Positions 1 to 8,770 of a DNA stretch of 64,000 nt are shown in pieces; within the stretch, counting starts at the first letter, position 1, and each line of letters begins with the position of its first letter. The notes under the pieces were generated by a model. That model saw nothing but the letters and a program-made list of their open reading frames with translations. It was not told where the DNA came from and did not search any database. The DNA comes from Terriglobia bacterium. GTDB taxonomy: Bacteria > Acidobacteriota > UBA6911. A program made the position numbers and the translations under genes. Location of the stretch: contig JAIQGI010000035.1 of assembly GCA_020072565.1 (NCBI GenBank), positions 1 to 64,000 of the forward strand, in the 5' to 3' direction.

Positions 1-2
1 TT

Positions 3-1496
3 CAGCACGAGCGGCTCTATTGGCGGCCGTTGTTCATCGGCGGCCTGGCGGCATCCATCGCCTGGACATGCTTCGTCCTGTTCGGCGGCGTTTTCGTGGC
101 CCTGCGCTGGCAGATCCTCAGCTATTCCCTCACACTCTTCGCCTCTTGCATGGTATGTCATGGGGAGCTGGTGCGGCTCCGGCCGCGAGCGCGCCATCTC
201 ACCTCGTTCTACCTGATGGTCGCGGGTGGCGGCACTCTGGGAGGGCTCCTGGTCACCGTGGCAGCGCCCCACCTGTTCAAGGGATTCTGGGAGTATCACT
301 TCGGGCTGCTCGCTACGGTCCTGCTGGCGCTGATCGTCCTCTTCCGCGATCGCAAGAGCCCCCTGTATCAGGGGCGCCCGCTTATCATATGGGCCATATG
401 GGCCGTGATCTGCGTCTCATGGGCGGTTCTGGGATTCATGCTCGACCACCAGATCTGGCGGTCGTGGAGATTCCAACTCGGGCTGCTCGCCGTTGCGCTG
501 GCGACCCTGGGCGTTCTCCTGCACGAACGCAACGGGCGGCACTACCAGGGCCGTCCGGCGCGGGTGTGGGCGGTGTGGGCCGCGCTGTGCGTCTCATGGC
601 TCGCCCTTGGGCTTGTGCTCCGCATCCACATCCGGCAGTCGCTGGAGAGCAGCGTGGAGACGAGGCGCAACTTTTTCGGCGTTCTGCGTGTGCTGGAGCT
701 GAACAAGGTCGATCCCGCAGAACACCGCCTCACCTTGATGCATGGCCGGATCGAGCACGGCTTCCAGTATCAAGAGGTGGGAAAGCGTTACTGGCCCACT
801 TCCTATTACGGCGCCGACAGCGGCATCGGTCTGGCGCTACGCCTCCATCCGCGCCGGCTTGAGCGGCAAGATCTGCGCATCGGCGTAGTAGGTCTCGGCA
901 CGGGCACACTGGCTGCCTACGGTCAGCCGGGGGACTATATCCGCTTTTATGAGATCAACCCGGAGGTGCTGCAGCTTTCGGACAAGTACTTCACCTACCG
1001 CAGAGACAGCCTGGCCCGCATCGAAGTGGTGCTCGGGGACGCGCGCGTCACGATGGAAAGGGAGCGCCAGCGGGGAGAACCTCAGCGGTTCGACGTGCTG
1101 GCAGTCGATGCCTTCAGCAGCGATGCCATTCCGGTGCACCTGCTAACGCGCGAATGCTTCCAGACCTACCGGTACCATCTGAAAGAGGATGGCATCCTGG
1201 CCATACATATAAGCAACCGATATTTCGATCTCAGCCCGGTGGTGCGCAACCTGATCAGGCCTGGGCCGCAACAAGACATGCAGGCCCTCTATATCGACGG
1301 CCTGGGCAACGCAAGCCGGGGGACGGACGCCACCGACTGGGTCCTGCTGACCGCCAACCAGCAATTCCTTGCGAATCCCGACTTCCAGAAGGAAGTCTCG
1401 CCCTGGAAAGATCCGGCCCCCCCCCAGCAATTATGGACCGACGATTACAGCAACCTTTTCAGTCTCCTGCGCGAAAGAAAAAGCAGCAGCCAATAG
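3..1496 (+). CDS. Membrane-fused spermidine synthase-like protein (5' end cut off by the window)
   Basis: The frame is open to the window edge, so the N-terminus lies outside; the TTG at 30 is only the first start-like codon inside and is unlikely to be the real start. The visible protein begins with four or five hydrophobic membrane segments (about residues 1-200). It ends in a soluble Rossmann-type domain with the glycine-rich GVVGLGTGTLAAYG motif, an acidic residue after the next strand (FYEINPEVL) and an LGDAR motif, as in polyamine aminopropyltransferases. Family knowledge: such membrane-spermidine-synthase fusions are common and mostly uncharacterised, and many do not make spermidine. 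The gene converges with the B3/4 gene, with a 32-base gap. The family call is firm; the substrate is unknown. Confidence 0.8.
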   Translation, partial: QHERLYWRPLFIGGLAASIAWTCFVLFGGVFVALRWQILSYSLTLFASCMVCHGELVRLRPRARHLTSFYLMVAGGGTLGGLLVTVAAPHLFKGFWEYHFGLLATVLLALIVLFRDRKSPLYQGRPLIIWAIWAVICVSWAVLGFMLDHQIWRSWRFQLGLLAVALATLGVLLHERNGRHYQGRPARVWAVWAALCVSWLALGLVLRIHIRQSLESSVETRRNFFGVLRVLELNKVDPAEHRLTLMHGRIEHGFQYQEVGKRYWPTSYYGADSGIGLALRLHPRRLERQDLRIGVVGLGTGTLAAYGQPGDYIRFYEINPEVLQLSDKYFTYRRDSLARIEVVLGDARVTMERERQRGEPQRFDVLAVDAFSSDAIPVHLLTRECFQTYRYHLKEDGILAIHISNRYFDLSPVVRNLIRPGPQQDMQALYIDGLGNASRGTDATDWVLLTANQQFLANPDFQKEVSPWKDPAPPQQLWTDDYSNLFSLLRERKSSSQ

Positions 1497-1528
1497 CGCG
1501 GCAGGAATTTCGTGCCGCATCGCACTCC

Positions 1529-2248
1529 TCAAGCGATTGCCACCGAGTGATTTTCGCTGTCCACCCATCCCTCCGAGACAGCGGCCCCGGTCAGGTTGCG
1601 CAGTGCAGTCGCCAGTTCTGCCCGAGCCTCCAGAATCCGCGTCTCGTTGGCGCCGCGGAAGCCGTCGATCGGGAAGAAGAGGTTTGTGCTGTCGGCGGTC
1701 GCTTTAGAGTATTCACCCTGGCGCCAGATCCATCTCCTGGTCCGCACTTCAGTCCCATCGGCATAGACCACCTCACCGGGGTCTACGGGCTCCGAAACCG
1801 TGGTGCCAAACGGAGTGAAGATGTCTCCCAGTCTGGCCAGCCTCACGTCGATGGAGCCAGTGCAGCGATCAAGGTCATGCACCCCAAGGGGCACAGCATG
1901 CCGAAGCCCAACCGCGTTGGCAAGATCAACAACCGGATTGATCGAAGGCACCGTGCCCCCCTTCGCGATACGACCCGCCATCGCCTCGATCGAGCTCGGA
2001 AACCGGTTGGGGTTGATCCCCAGACGCTGGAACGCCTCACGATAGGGCAGCAGGTCAGGGTGCGACTTCACGCCGGCTGCACCAAATCTGGCTCGGGCCA
2101 GTCCAATCGCGTCGGCCAGGCGTTTGACAATGGCTTCCGCCTCGGGAGAATCCGGCGCCGGCTGCTTCACACCCCTGGCGACGACCACCCCGAAGCAAGC
2201 GGCCGGCAGCCTGGTGAAAATCTCACCATCAACTCTGAAAAACGTCAT
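1529..2248 (-). CDS. Stand-alone B3/B4 tRNA-binding (editing-like) domain protein
   Basis: A 239-residue protein without a signal peptide. Its centre resembles the B3/B4 domain of the phenylalanyl-tRNA synthetase beta chain: NPNRFPSSIEAM, then PSINPVVDLANAVGLRHAVPLG, then a GEVVYAD strand and TRRWIWRQ. In the synthetase this domain hydrolyses mischarged Tyr-tRNA(Phe). Free-standing versions are widespread, and their role as trans-editing factors or otherwise is mostly untested. The N-terminal 60 residues look like the usual lead helix. The ATG at 2248 is preceded by a purine-rich stretch (AGAGGAGAG on the minus strand). The gene is monocistronic and divergent from the small unknown gene at 2447. 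The family assignment is good; the substrate is inferred. Confidence 0.75.
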   Translation of the reverse strand: MTFFRVDGEIFTRLPAACFGVVVARGVKQPAPDSPEAEAIVKRLADAIGLARARFGAAGVKSHPDLLPYREAFQRLGINPNRFPSSIEAMAGRIAKGGTVPSINPVVDLANAVGLRHAVPLGVHDLDRCTGSIDVRLARLGDIFTPFGTTVSEPVDPGEVVYADGTEVRTRRWIWRQGEYSKATADSTNLFFPIDGFRGANETRILEARAELATALRNLTGAAVSEGWVDSENHSVAIA

Positions 2249-2446
2249 GCTCTCTCCTCTGACTGCACCTCAGACACTGCGGGCTAAAGGAACTCGGAAC
2301 GACACGGTGCGGCATATCCGCATCGAAAAAATCCGGACGCAGAGCAGGCTGAGATCACGGCTCCTCTGATCCACTTTATACGATAATCGCCTTGGCGGCC
2401 GATAAGAACAGATGTTAATTCGGCCGTTCGTACCGACGGTGACTGC

Positions 2447-2941
2447 ATGAAATATATAAAGGATCTGCTGCTGACCGATACCTTCCTCATCAAGGGGCAC
2501 CTTAACACGGGGGGCCAAAGGCTGTCGACTTACCTGAACAGCACTCCGAGAAGTTTCCTGGAAGTGGAGAAGGCAATCCTCGTCAACCATGTTCAGCGCG
2601 AGGATGCTGAGACTGCCCGGATTCTGGTGCGCGTCGACGAAATCATGCTCGCTCATGAAATGGAAACCACCGGCGACGAGAGCTTGAGACTCCTGGCGGA
2701 GCCCGAAAAGGACTTGCTGGCGATAGCCGCCCATACCGGGGGCATGACCCCGTTAAAGCTCTCGGGAAAGGTGAGCAGGCGGGCCATCGAACGCGACACC
2801 CCCACGTGCCACGACTTTGTCATAGTGATCGAACCCAAGCTCCGAGGGCTGACCGACAAGGCGGCTCAAATTTGTGCCGTTTTCGATGGTCTGCCCTTTG
2901 TGATCGCAAACCGGAACCGCCTGGCGATCATCTTCAGGTGA
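2447..2941 (+). CDS. Small cytoplasmic protein of unknown function
   Basis: This 164-residue protein has no signal peptide or membrane segment. The N-terminal 80 residues (FLIKGHLNTGGQRLSTYLN, then a repeat of strands ending VRVDEIMLAHEM) resemble a short beta-rich domain that I associate loosely with DUF6812. The C-terminus (EPKLRGLTDKA, then LPFVIANRNRLAIIF) looks like a conserved closing segment. I do not recognise a function. It stands alone between the divergent B3/4 gene and the convergent glycosyltransferase gene. Coding character is good, and the balanced composition of the translation supports a real gene. No catalytic motif is visible. Confidence 0.55.
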   Translation: MKYIKDLLLTDTFLIKGHLNTGGQRLSTYLNSTPRSFLEVEKAILVNHVQREDAETARILVRVDEIMLAHEMETTGDESLRLLAEPEKDLLAIAAHTGGMTPLKLSGKVSRRAIERDTPTCHDFVIVIEPKLRGLTDKAAQICAVFDGLPFVIANRNRLAIIFR

Positions 2942-3125
2942 CCTTCGCTCGAGCCCAGTCATCGATCTGCTCCTTGCCGATCCCCGATGATCTTGCTGGG
3001 GCTGCAACCGTCCGCCGCCCAACGGAGCGAGCCGCGTGCGGGCCAAGGCGATCAAACACGAATTGAAGATCGCCGCCTGCGATGGGCGAAGCGCGGCCCG
3101 AAGCGTCAGCATGGGGGGTGCAGGG

Positions 3126-4157
3126 TTAATCTCGGGACGTCAACTCGCGGAGATCAATCTGAAAATGGCGGAGCAAATCAATGACCTCTTTAGTGGAAAG
3201 CCGTCTCGTGCGTTGAACATGGGCACGTCGGCGCAGCACCTCCGGCAGCAGTTTCGCGGCGCTGAGATAGGACCAGCCTAGATTGAGCGGCAGGCTGCTC
3301 CAGCCATTCTTGCTCACGAATCGAGCTGCCGCCCCATGTCGGTGCAACGCTGCATAGGCGTGCCAGCCAAAACGACGTAGAGTCCAGTAAGGATTCACGA
3401 GAAGGAGGCGCAAAGGAAAGTTCTTGATCGCCAATAACAGTCGATTGCGCTCGACCAACATCACCTTCAGGCGGGAATACGCGCCCGCGGTTGCCGAATG
3501 GCGGTGATAGACCAGCGCTGTCGGCACATACCACGCTTTCCAGCCCAACAGACGTGCTCTCATTCCCAGGTCCGCGTCGTCGCCAAAAGCGAAAAAAGTG
3601 TCATCAAAGCCGCCCGTTTCTTCGAAGACTCGTCGGTGATAGAGAGCGGCACAGGCATCAGGCCAGAGTATTTCCTCGTCGCGGTCGTATTGGCCGACAT
3701 CGGGTTCCATGGTGCCGCGGCCGCGGTTCTGTCCATCCCAGTAGATCAGGTGGCCTACCTTGTCGATCACCCCTTGAGGTTCTGCGAACAGTATCTTGCT
3801 GCCCAGCATGCCAATTCGGCGAGACACGTCGCCGTGGCGTATCAATTCTTCGAGCCATGTGGGTACTGCCACGGCATCGTTGTTGAAGGGTGCAATCCAT
3901 TCGCCCCGGGCCTTGGCAAAAGCCAGGTTATTGGCCCGGCAGAACCCCGTGTTTTCCGGCAGATACATGGCCTGGGCATTCGGAAGCCGTCCTGCCCAGG
4001 CGCGAATTCGCTCAGTGGAACCATCCTTGGAGGCGTTGTCTACAAGGATAAATTCGCGGTTCTCCCAGGTCTGTTTCTCCAGCGAGGCGAGGCAGTCATC
4101 GAGAAACTTCAAACCGTTCCAATTCACAACAATGATGCTGGCTAACGGCCCATCCAT
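3126..4157 (-). CDS. Family 2 glycosyltransferase (rhamnosyltransferase-like)
   Basis: A 343-residue GT-A protein. It starts directly with the GT2 nucleotide-binding strand (ASIIVVNWNGLKFLDDCLASL), followed by VDNASKDGS, the metal-binding region around FNNDAVA, and the acceptor-side motif FAFGDDADLGMRARLLGWK with VPTALVYHRHSAT. That last block is typical of WbbL/rhamnosyltransferase-like enzymes that add a sugar to a lipid-linked glycan. The C-terminal 90 residues contain a moderately hydrophobic, amphipathic stretch that could touch the membrane. It is the first gene of a glycan-flavoured cluster (methyltransferase, GT39, aminotransferase). Donor and acceptor cannot be read from the sequence. 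Confidence 0.85.
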   Translation of the reverse strand: MDGPLASIIVVNWNGLKFLDDCLASLEKQTWENREFILVDNASKDGSTERIRAWAGRLPNAQAMYLPENTGFCRANNLAFAKARGEWIAPFNNDAVAVPTWLEELIRHGDVSRRIGMLGSKILFAEPQGVIDKVGHLIYWDGQNRGRGTMEPDVGQYDRDEEILWPDACAALYHRRVFEETGGFDDTFFAFGDDADLGMRARLLGWKAWYVPTALVYHRHSATAGAYSRLKVMLVERNRLLLAIKNFPLRLLLVNPYWTLRRFGWHAYAALHRHGAAARFVSKNGWSSLPLNLGWSYLSAAKLLPEVLRRRAHVQRTRRLSTKEVIDLLRHFQIDLRELTSRD

Positions 4158-4452
4158 GTTATTGGTTCCACCCCCGGACTACCAGGCGGGCATCCATATT
4201 GCGGTTTTCCATAGAGCCCCATACGAAACCGTCATAATATGCTTCAGGAACGCGCCCTGCAATCTTTTGACGCGAAGGCTGAGACTCGCGAATTCGGGTG
4301 ACGCAATGAGAGCGCACCAATACTGCAACGGCTGGCCGGGCTTTGCTCCGCTTCAGCGATTCATTGGATTGGCCGAGAGCACACGGTAGAGGTAGACAAA
4401 TCTCCTCAAGCGCGGGCAGGCTTGAGATCCAGCAGGCCCTGGACGTGGTTCG

Positions 4453-5277
4453 ATGATCGGAAGTCATAGAATTGAGGACCAGAAACGCCGTCAAGTCGAA
4501 TATCACGAAAAAGAACACTATTGTGCCTGCCAGCCCCGGCTGGTCGACAACAGAAACCCATACATCGAATGGCTGAACAATTACCGGCTCCGCAAAGCAA
4601 TCCAGATGATGCGGGTGCCATTGTCCGGGAAGACCGTGCTCTCGGTTTGCGGCGGAGACGGGCAGGAGGCCGATTTCTTCCAGCAATATGGGGCGAGAGT
4701 CACTTTGGTTGATCTGTCGACGGTCGCCTTAACGGCGGCACGAATACGCAACCACGATCTGCAGTGTGCCTGCATGGATACGGAATCGTTGACATTTGCG
4801 GACCGCTCTTTCGATTGGGCCATTGTACGAGACGGGTTACATCACCTTGCCCGGCCGATCAAAGGACTGTACGAGTTAGAGCGCGTGGCGCGCGAGGGCT
4901 TTGTGATCCTTGAAGGCCAGGACTCGCTGCCTGTCCGATTGCTTTGCGCATTTGGGATTGCGGACAACTGGGATCCCGCAGGCGGATACGTGTATCGCTT
5001 CAGCCGCCGCGAACTTCTGAAGGTTTTTTCCAGCATGCAAACCCTCTCCGAGTGGCGCATTCACACGGCCTGGCTGCCATTTGGCAGCGATATTGTAAGA
5101 TGCTTCCCGGCATTCAATCGATTTGCCTATCCGCTGATGAATCAACCGTCCGTCAGTCGAATCATGAATGTCAAGTCCGTGCGATATGCATGCAAGACCC
5201 TCTTTCACACGATCAATTCCATGGCAGGCCATTGGGGAAACTCTCTCATTGTCGTCGCCTGGAAGAAAATTCACTGA
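4453..5277 (+). CDS. Class I SAM-dependent methyltransferase
   Basis: This 274-residue protein has a recognisable Rossmann methyltransferase core. Motif I is VLSVCGGDGQEADFF; the acidic residue that binds the SAM ribose is in VTLVDLS; post-I is CMDTESLTF; motif IV is FDWAIVRDGLHHLARP. The glycine-rich loop is GGDG, not the more usual GxGxG. The C-terminal 100 residues do not match a family I know and probably bind the acceptor. It lies 45 bases upstream of the GT39-type gene on the same strand, so the two are probably co-transcribed. A role in modifying a glycan or lipid is inferred from neighbours only. Confidence 0.8.
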   Translation: MIGSHRIEDQKRRQVEYHEKEHYCACQPRLVDNRNPYIEWLNNYRLRKAIQMMRVPLSGKTVLSVCGGDGQEADFFQQYGARVTLVDLSTVALTAARIRNHDLQCACMDTESLTFADRSFDWAIVRDGLHHLARPIKGLYELERVAREGFVILEGQDSLPVRLLCAFGIADNWDPAGGYVYRFSRRELLKVFSSMQTLSEWRIHTAWLPFGSDIVRCFPAFNRFAYPLMNQPSVSRIMNVKSVRYACKTLFHTINSMAGHWGNSLIVVAWKKIH

Positions 5278-5322
5278 CAAAGTGAGAGGCTTAGCGTCTT
5301 GATCCTTGGAAAAGAGACATCC

Positions 5323-7506
5323 ATGGAACGGATTCCCGTGCGTCAGGTTTCGGCCCTATGGCCGCTTCTTGGGATCTTAACGCTCACCTTCGCCGTAAAT
5401 GTGCCTTTTCTCAATCAAGCCTTCCACATGGACGACGGAATCTACCTGCTGCTCTCACAGAACGTCCGTCAATCACCCTGGTTTCCGGAAGATGAGCCCG
5501 CCTATTTTGAGGGGCTTTGCACCAAGGACCTTGCATCTACCGAACACCCGTGGCCGTTCACCATCTATCTGTTGGCATTGAGCTCATTCATCAGCGGAGA
5601 CGTTTCGGAAATGAGGCTGCATTTTCCATTCCTCGTGTTTCCGCTGGCTATCTCATGTTCCATGTATTTTCTTGGACGCCGCTTCACGGGACATCCGATC
5701 TTTGCAACACTGCTGGTGGTCACCATGCCAGTCTTGTATGTGATGTCACACACCTTGATGACCGATGTGCCCTTGCTGGCTCTTTGGCTGTCCGCGACCG
5801 CAGTCTTCTGCAGCGGCGTCGATAGGAACCGCATGACCCTGGACGTGGCTGGTACGGTCCTCGTTACTATCGCATGCTTTTTATCCTATTCCGGGTTCTG
5901 TCTTATTCCGCTGTTGGGTTTGTATGGCATCCTGAAGAAAGACCGCGGAGGTGTCGTAACGATCCTGATCTGTCCGATCCTGGCATTCTCGATCCGGCTT
6001 GCCGCCGGATATATACATTACCGCCGTTTCATTCCCGGCATGCTGTTGAACTCCTATTTCCTTTTTGAGCGTGTACTTTCTCCTGCGTCGGTATTTCAGA
6101 AGAGCATCTTCACGATCCTGGTTCTAGGCATGGTGGCTGCGGTTCCTTGCCTGGTTCTCGCGATCCATCGGAAAAGACTCCTCCTGATTTGCTGTCTCCT
6201 CGCCGTTCCTATCGCGTTGATCCTCAAGGTACCCGGTTATGATCCCTTCCAGAAGGTCCTGTTCGCAATGCTCTTCTGTCCTGGCATCGCAGCCCTGTGC
6301 CTCGGGATACAGGACCTCTGGAAAGCGCTCCGTTTTCTGCGCACGAAAAACACATCGCACGCCGACGACTTCTTTCTTGGTGCCTGGTTTCTTGGGTTCT
6401 TCGTGTTCTGCAGCGCTGCATATATGAACGGCTCGGCCCGTTATGTGCTTCCGGCGGTCCCGGCGGTGGTCCTGATCCTGCTCCGACACATGGAGCGTGT
6501 TCTGACAAAGAAGGCTGTTTTGTGGTCATGCTGGGGCGGTGTGATCCTTTCCTCAACTTTGGCGATCGCAATGGCAGTCGCGGATTTTCAATTTGCCGCG
6601 ATATACCGCAATTTCACGGCTGAGTTCAAGAAAGTGATGGGTGGTCGAAAAAGCCAAGTATGGTTTACCGGTGAATGGGGACTGCGCGCATATCTCGAGC
6701 GGCTCGGAGGTCAGGAACTTGGGAGATGCGATGCAAGGCCGCTGCCTGGCGACCTGCTGGTTGTCCCTACTTTGGCCACCCCATATGAGACGCTGTACAG
6801 TGACAAGCTGAGATTGCAGTCCACCATCCTTATTGCGCCGTCACGTGTTGCGTTTGATATTCCGGTGGTTCATGCCGAAAGCGAGCTCATCTTTACCGCG
6901 GGCATGCCATTTCACGAGACGAGTGATGGCCTGGAGTATAGTGTCCGATTCGTTTCGCGGCATTTGGACCGGGTTCTCGTCCGGGAGGTTCTGATGCCTG
7001 CGCAGGGGCGGCAATGGAAGATGCAGAGACTGTCCCTGCGTGATGTGGCAGGTGAGAATGGGAGCATCATTTTTTCCGCCGATGTAGGCAGCTCCGGAAA
7101 TGCCGATGCCGACTGGCTTGCGATTGCGCAAGCGCGCATTTCCAACCGGGGGGAGAACAATGAAATCGTCTTGTATGATTTTGCAGGCCACTTGGCCGAC
7201 GCACGCATCGAGCGTGTTCCGGGATTCCAATATCAGACCGACCAAAACAACCCGGTTTTTCCTATGACGGTACGGCTTGCGCAGGTTCCTGCGGTGAAGC
7301 GGCTGGCCCACTATAATTACAGCCCCGATTTTCCCCTCCGCTTGTTGGGTGCGGGACCGGCGGCCGGATTTTGGTCTTCCGGCTGGGGTCTGCTCCCATT
7401 TTCATTCGCGCCACCAGGGTCGGTGCTGGAGTCCATTTCAGTGTATGAGGCCACCCGCGCCGCGGATGGCTTTGGCCAGACAAACCTTTCATGGTACCTT
7501 CAGTAA
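5323..7506 (+). CDS. GT39/ArnT-like membrane glycosyltransferase
   Basis: From the ATG at 5323 (upstream GGAAAAGAG), 727 residues; a TTG at 5299 in frame is the alternative start. The first 430 residues carry about ten hydrophobic segments. After the first segment comes the periplasmic acidic motif FHMDDGIYLL, matching the catalytic Asp region of GT-C enzymes that use polyprenyl-phosphate sugars. A later loop has LMTDVPLLALWLS, also typical of GT39/ArnT-like proteins. The last 280 residues are soluble, probably periplasmic, and unlike ArnT's tail. Family members transfer a sugar from undecaprenyl phosphate to lipid or protein outside the membrane; the acceptor here is unknown. The gene converges with the aminotransferase gene, leaving a gap of only four bases. 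Confidence 0.8.
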   Translation: MERIPVRQVSALWPLLGILTLTFAVNVPFLNQAFHMDDGIYLLLSQNVRQSPWFPEDEPAYFEGLCTKDLASTEHPWPFTIYLLALSSFISGDVSEMRLHFPFLVFPLAISCSMYFLGRRFTGHPIFATLLVVTMPVLYVMSHTLMTDVPLLALWLSATAVFCSGVDRNRMTLDVAGTVLVTIACFLSYSGFCLIPLLGLYGILKKDRGGVVTILICPILAFSIRLAAGYIHYRRFIPGMLLNSYFLFERVLSPASVFQKSIFTILVLGMVAAVPCLVLAIHRKRLLLICCLLAVPIALILKVPGYDPFQKVLFAMLFCPGIAALCLGIQDLWKALRFLRTKNTSHADDFFLGAWFLGFFVFCSAAYMNGSARYVLPAVPAVVLILLRHMERVLTKKAVLWSCWGGVILSSTLAIAMAVADFQFAAIYRNFTAEFKKVMGGRKSQVWFTGEWGLRAYLERLGGQELGRCDARPLPGDLLVVPTLATPYETLYSDKLRLQSTILIAPSRVAFDIPVVHAESELIFTAGMPFHETSDGLEYSVRFVSRHLDRVLVREVLMPAQGRQWKMQRLSLRDVAGENGSIIFSADVGSSGNADADWLAIAQARISNRGENNEIVLYDFAGHLADARIERVPGFQYQTDQNNPVFPMTVRLAQVPAVKRLAHYNYSPDFPLRLLGAGPAAGFWSSGWGLLPFSFAPPGSVLESISVYEATRAADGFGQTNLSWYLQ

Positions 7507-7510
7507 TTCT

Positions 7511-8770
7511 TTACCTCTTCCAAGTCCGGAGAAACGCTTGTATGACTTCGATGTTGCGCCTGATCTCGGTTTCCGGATAGCGCGGATAGGTGGGCAAAAG
7601 AATCAGTTCGCGCGCTACGGCACGAGCATTCGGACAATCACGGTGGAACTCCCTGAATTCCGGCAAGTCGGCACAGTTACGCAAATGTTGGGCGGCAAAG
7701 TCGCGCCGGCGCTGCTGTGCGTAACGTAGCAGCGCATCCCGATGGGAACACTGGATCGGATAGTAGCTGTAAATATGCGACCGTCCGGTGTGTTTCCTTG
7801 GCGTGATCAACCCTTCCATTCCTGCAAGAGCATCATGATACAGAACCGCATGCGCGACCCGCATCGCCATATCATCATCCAGGCTGCCGATGTTGTGTAA
7901 CGCGATCTCCGCCTGCGCATCGGACATGCGATGGAGGTAGCGCGCGGGCATTCGAAGAATCCTTCGTGCCCGGTCTTCCGGATCCAATCGTCGGTTGACT
8001 TGCTTAATATTATGCAGACAACAATAGCGAACTACAGGATGCAGGAACATGGCAAAGACCGGCGGGGAGGTGGCAATGTCGGTCATCAGGCCACGCAGGC
8101 TCAACATCAATAACTGCAGGCTGGACAGGGTCCGCCAGGGGCTGATGCGCTCGCGGATCCTGGCAATAATGGCCGGATTCTGCGAAACCAGCATGCCGCC
8201 CTGCCAGGTGCTCAGGTTTTTATAGAAGCCGAAGCTATAGATTCCTACATCTCCGATGGCGCCCAAGCGGCGCTCGTTCTCCTCTCCACCGAAAGCCTGT
8301 GCAGCATCCTCAATAAGCGGTACGCCACGGCGACGGCTTATTTCCCGAAATATGTAAGCGCCGGCGGTTTCGCCGTGCAAATGGGTGATAAGGATTGCTC
8401 CGGTTCGGTTATCGATCAGCGATTCGGCTTCATCCGGATCTATTGCGCATGAGGATTTCAGAACATCGGCAAACACCGGGATGCCGCCTGCCAGCAGGAC
8501 CATGTTAACCACGTCGATTATGGTCAGGGGCGACATCACCACTCTTTGTCCCGGCTGGATTAGCTCCTTCAGGGCGAGATATAGCCCCGTCCTGGCCATG
8601 GGCACACATACGGCCGCGGCCACATCGAAGCGCCGGCAGATGTCAGATTCCAGCTGAGAAATGCAATTGCCCATGCCAGGCTTAAAGCCAAGTCGACGTA
8701 GCGGCACGCCATAACTGGCCGAACTCGCGTAAAGATGATATCGAGGATAGGGAGACCAGCTATAACCCAT
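7511..8770 (-). CDS. DegT/DnrJ/EryC1-type PLP aminotransferase
   Basis: From the ATG at 8770, 419 residues; an upstream in-frame ATG at 8806 would add 12 residues lying inside the preceding gene. The PLP lysine sits in SFGFYKNLSTWQGGML, matching the lysine-TxxGG block of sugar aminotransferases, and EDAAQAFGGEE supplies the Asp that contacts the pyridine nitrogen. The fold-type I order is intact (VVMSPLTIIDVVN, then LITHLHGETA, then EDAAQ, then lysine). These enzymes usually aminate a keto-sugar nucleotide or a keto-cyclitol. The gene overlaps the upstream flavin oxidoreductase by 11 bases, so an oxidation-then-amination pair is likely. Confidence 0.85.
   Translation of the reverse strand: MGYSWSPYPRYHLYASSASYGVPLRRLGFKPGMGNCISQLESDICRRFDVAAAVCVPMARTGLYLALKELIQPGQRVVMSPLTIIDVVNMVLLAGGIPVFADVLKSSCAIDPDEAESLIDNRTGAILITHLHGETAGAYIFREISRRRGVPLIEDAAQAFGGEENERRLGAIGDVGIYSFGFYKNLSTWQGGMLVSQNPAIIARIRERISPWRTLSSLQLLMLSLRGLMTDIATSPPVFAMFLHPVVRYCCLHNIKQVNRRLDPEDRARRILRMPARYLHRMSDAQAEIALHNIGSLDDDMAMRVAHAVLYHDALAGMEGLITPRKHTGRSHIYSYYPIQCSHRDALLRYAQQRRRDFAAQHLRNCADLPEFREFHRDCPNARAVARELILLPTYPRYPETEIRRNIEVIQAFLRTWKR

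Noticed and set aside
1154-2287. A 377-codon plus-strand frame
   Set aside because: It overlaps the end of the spermidine-synthase-like gene and the whole B3/4 gene and has no family resemblance.
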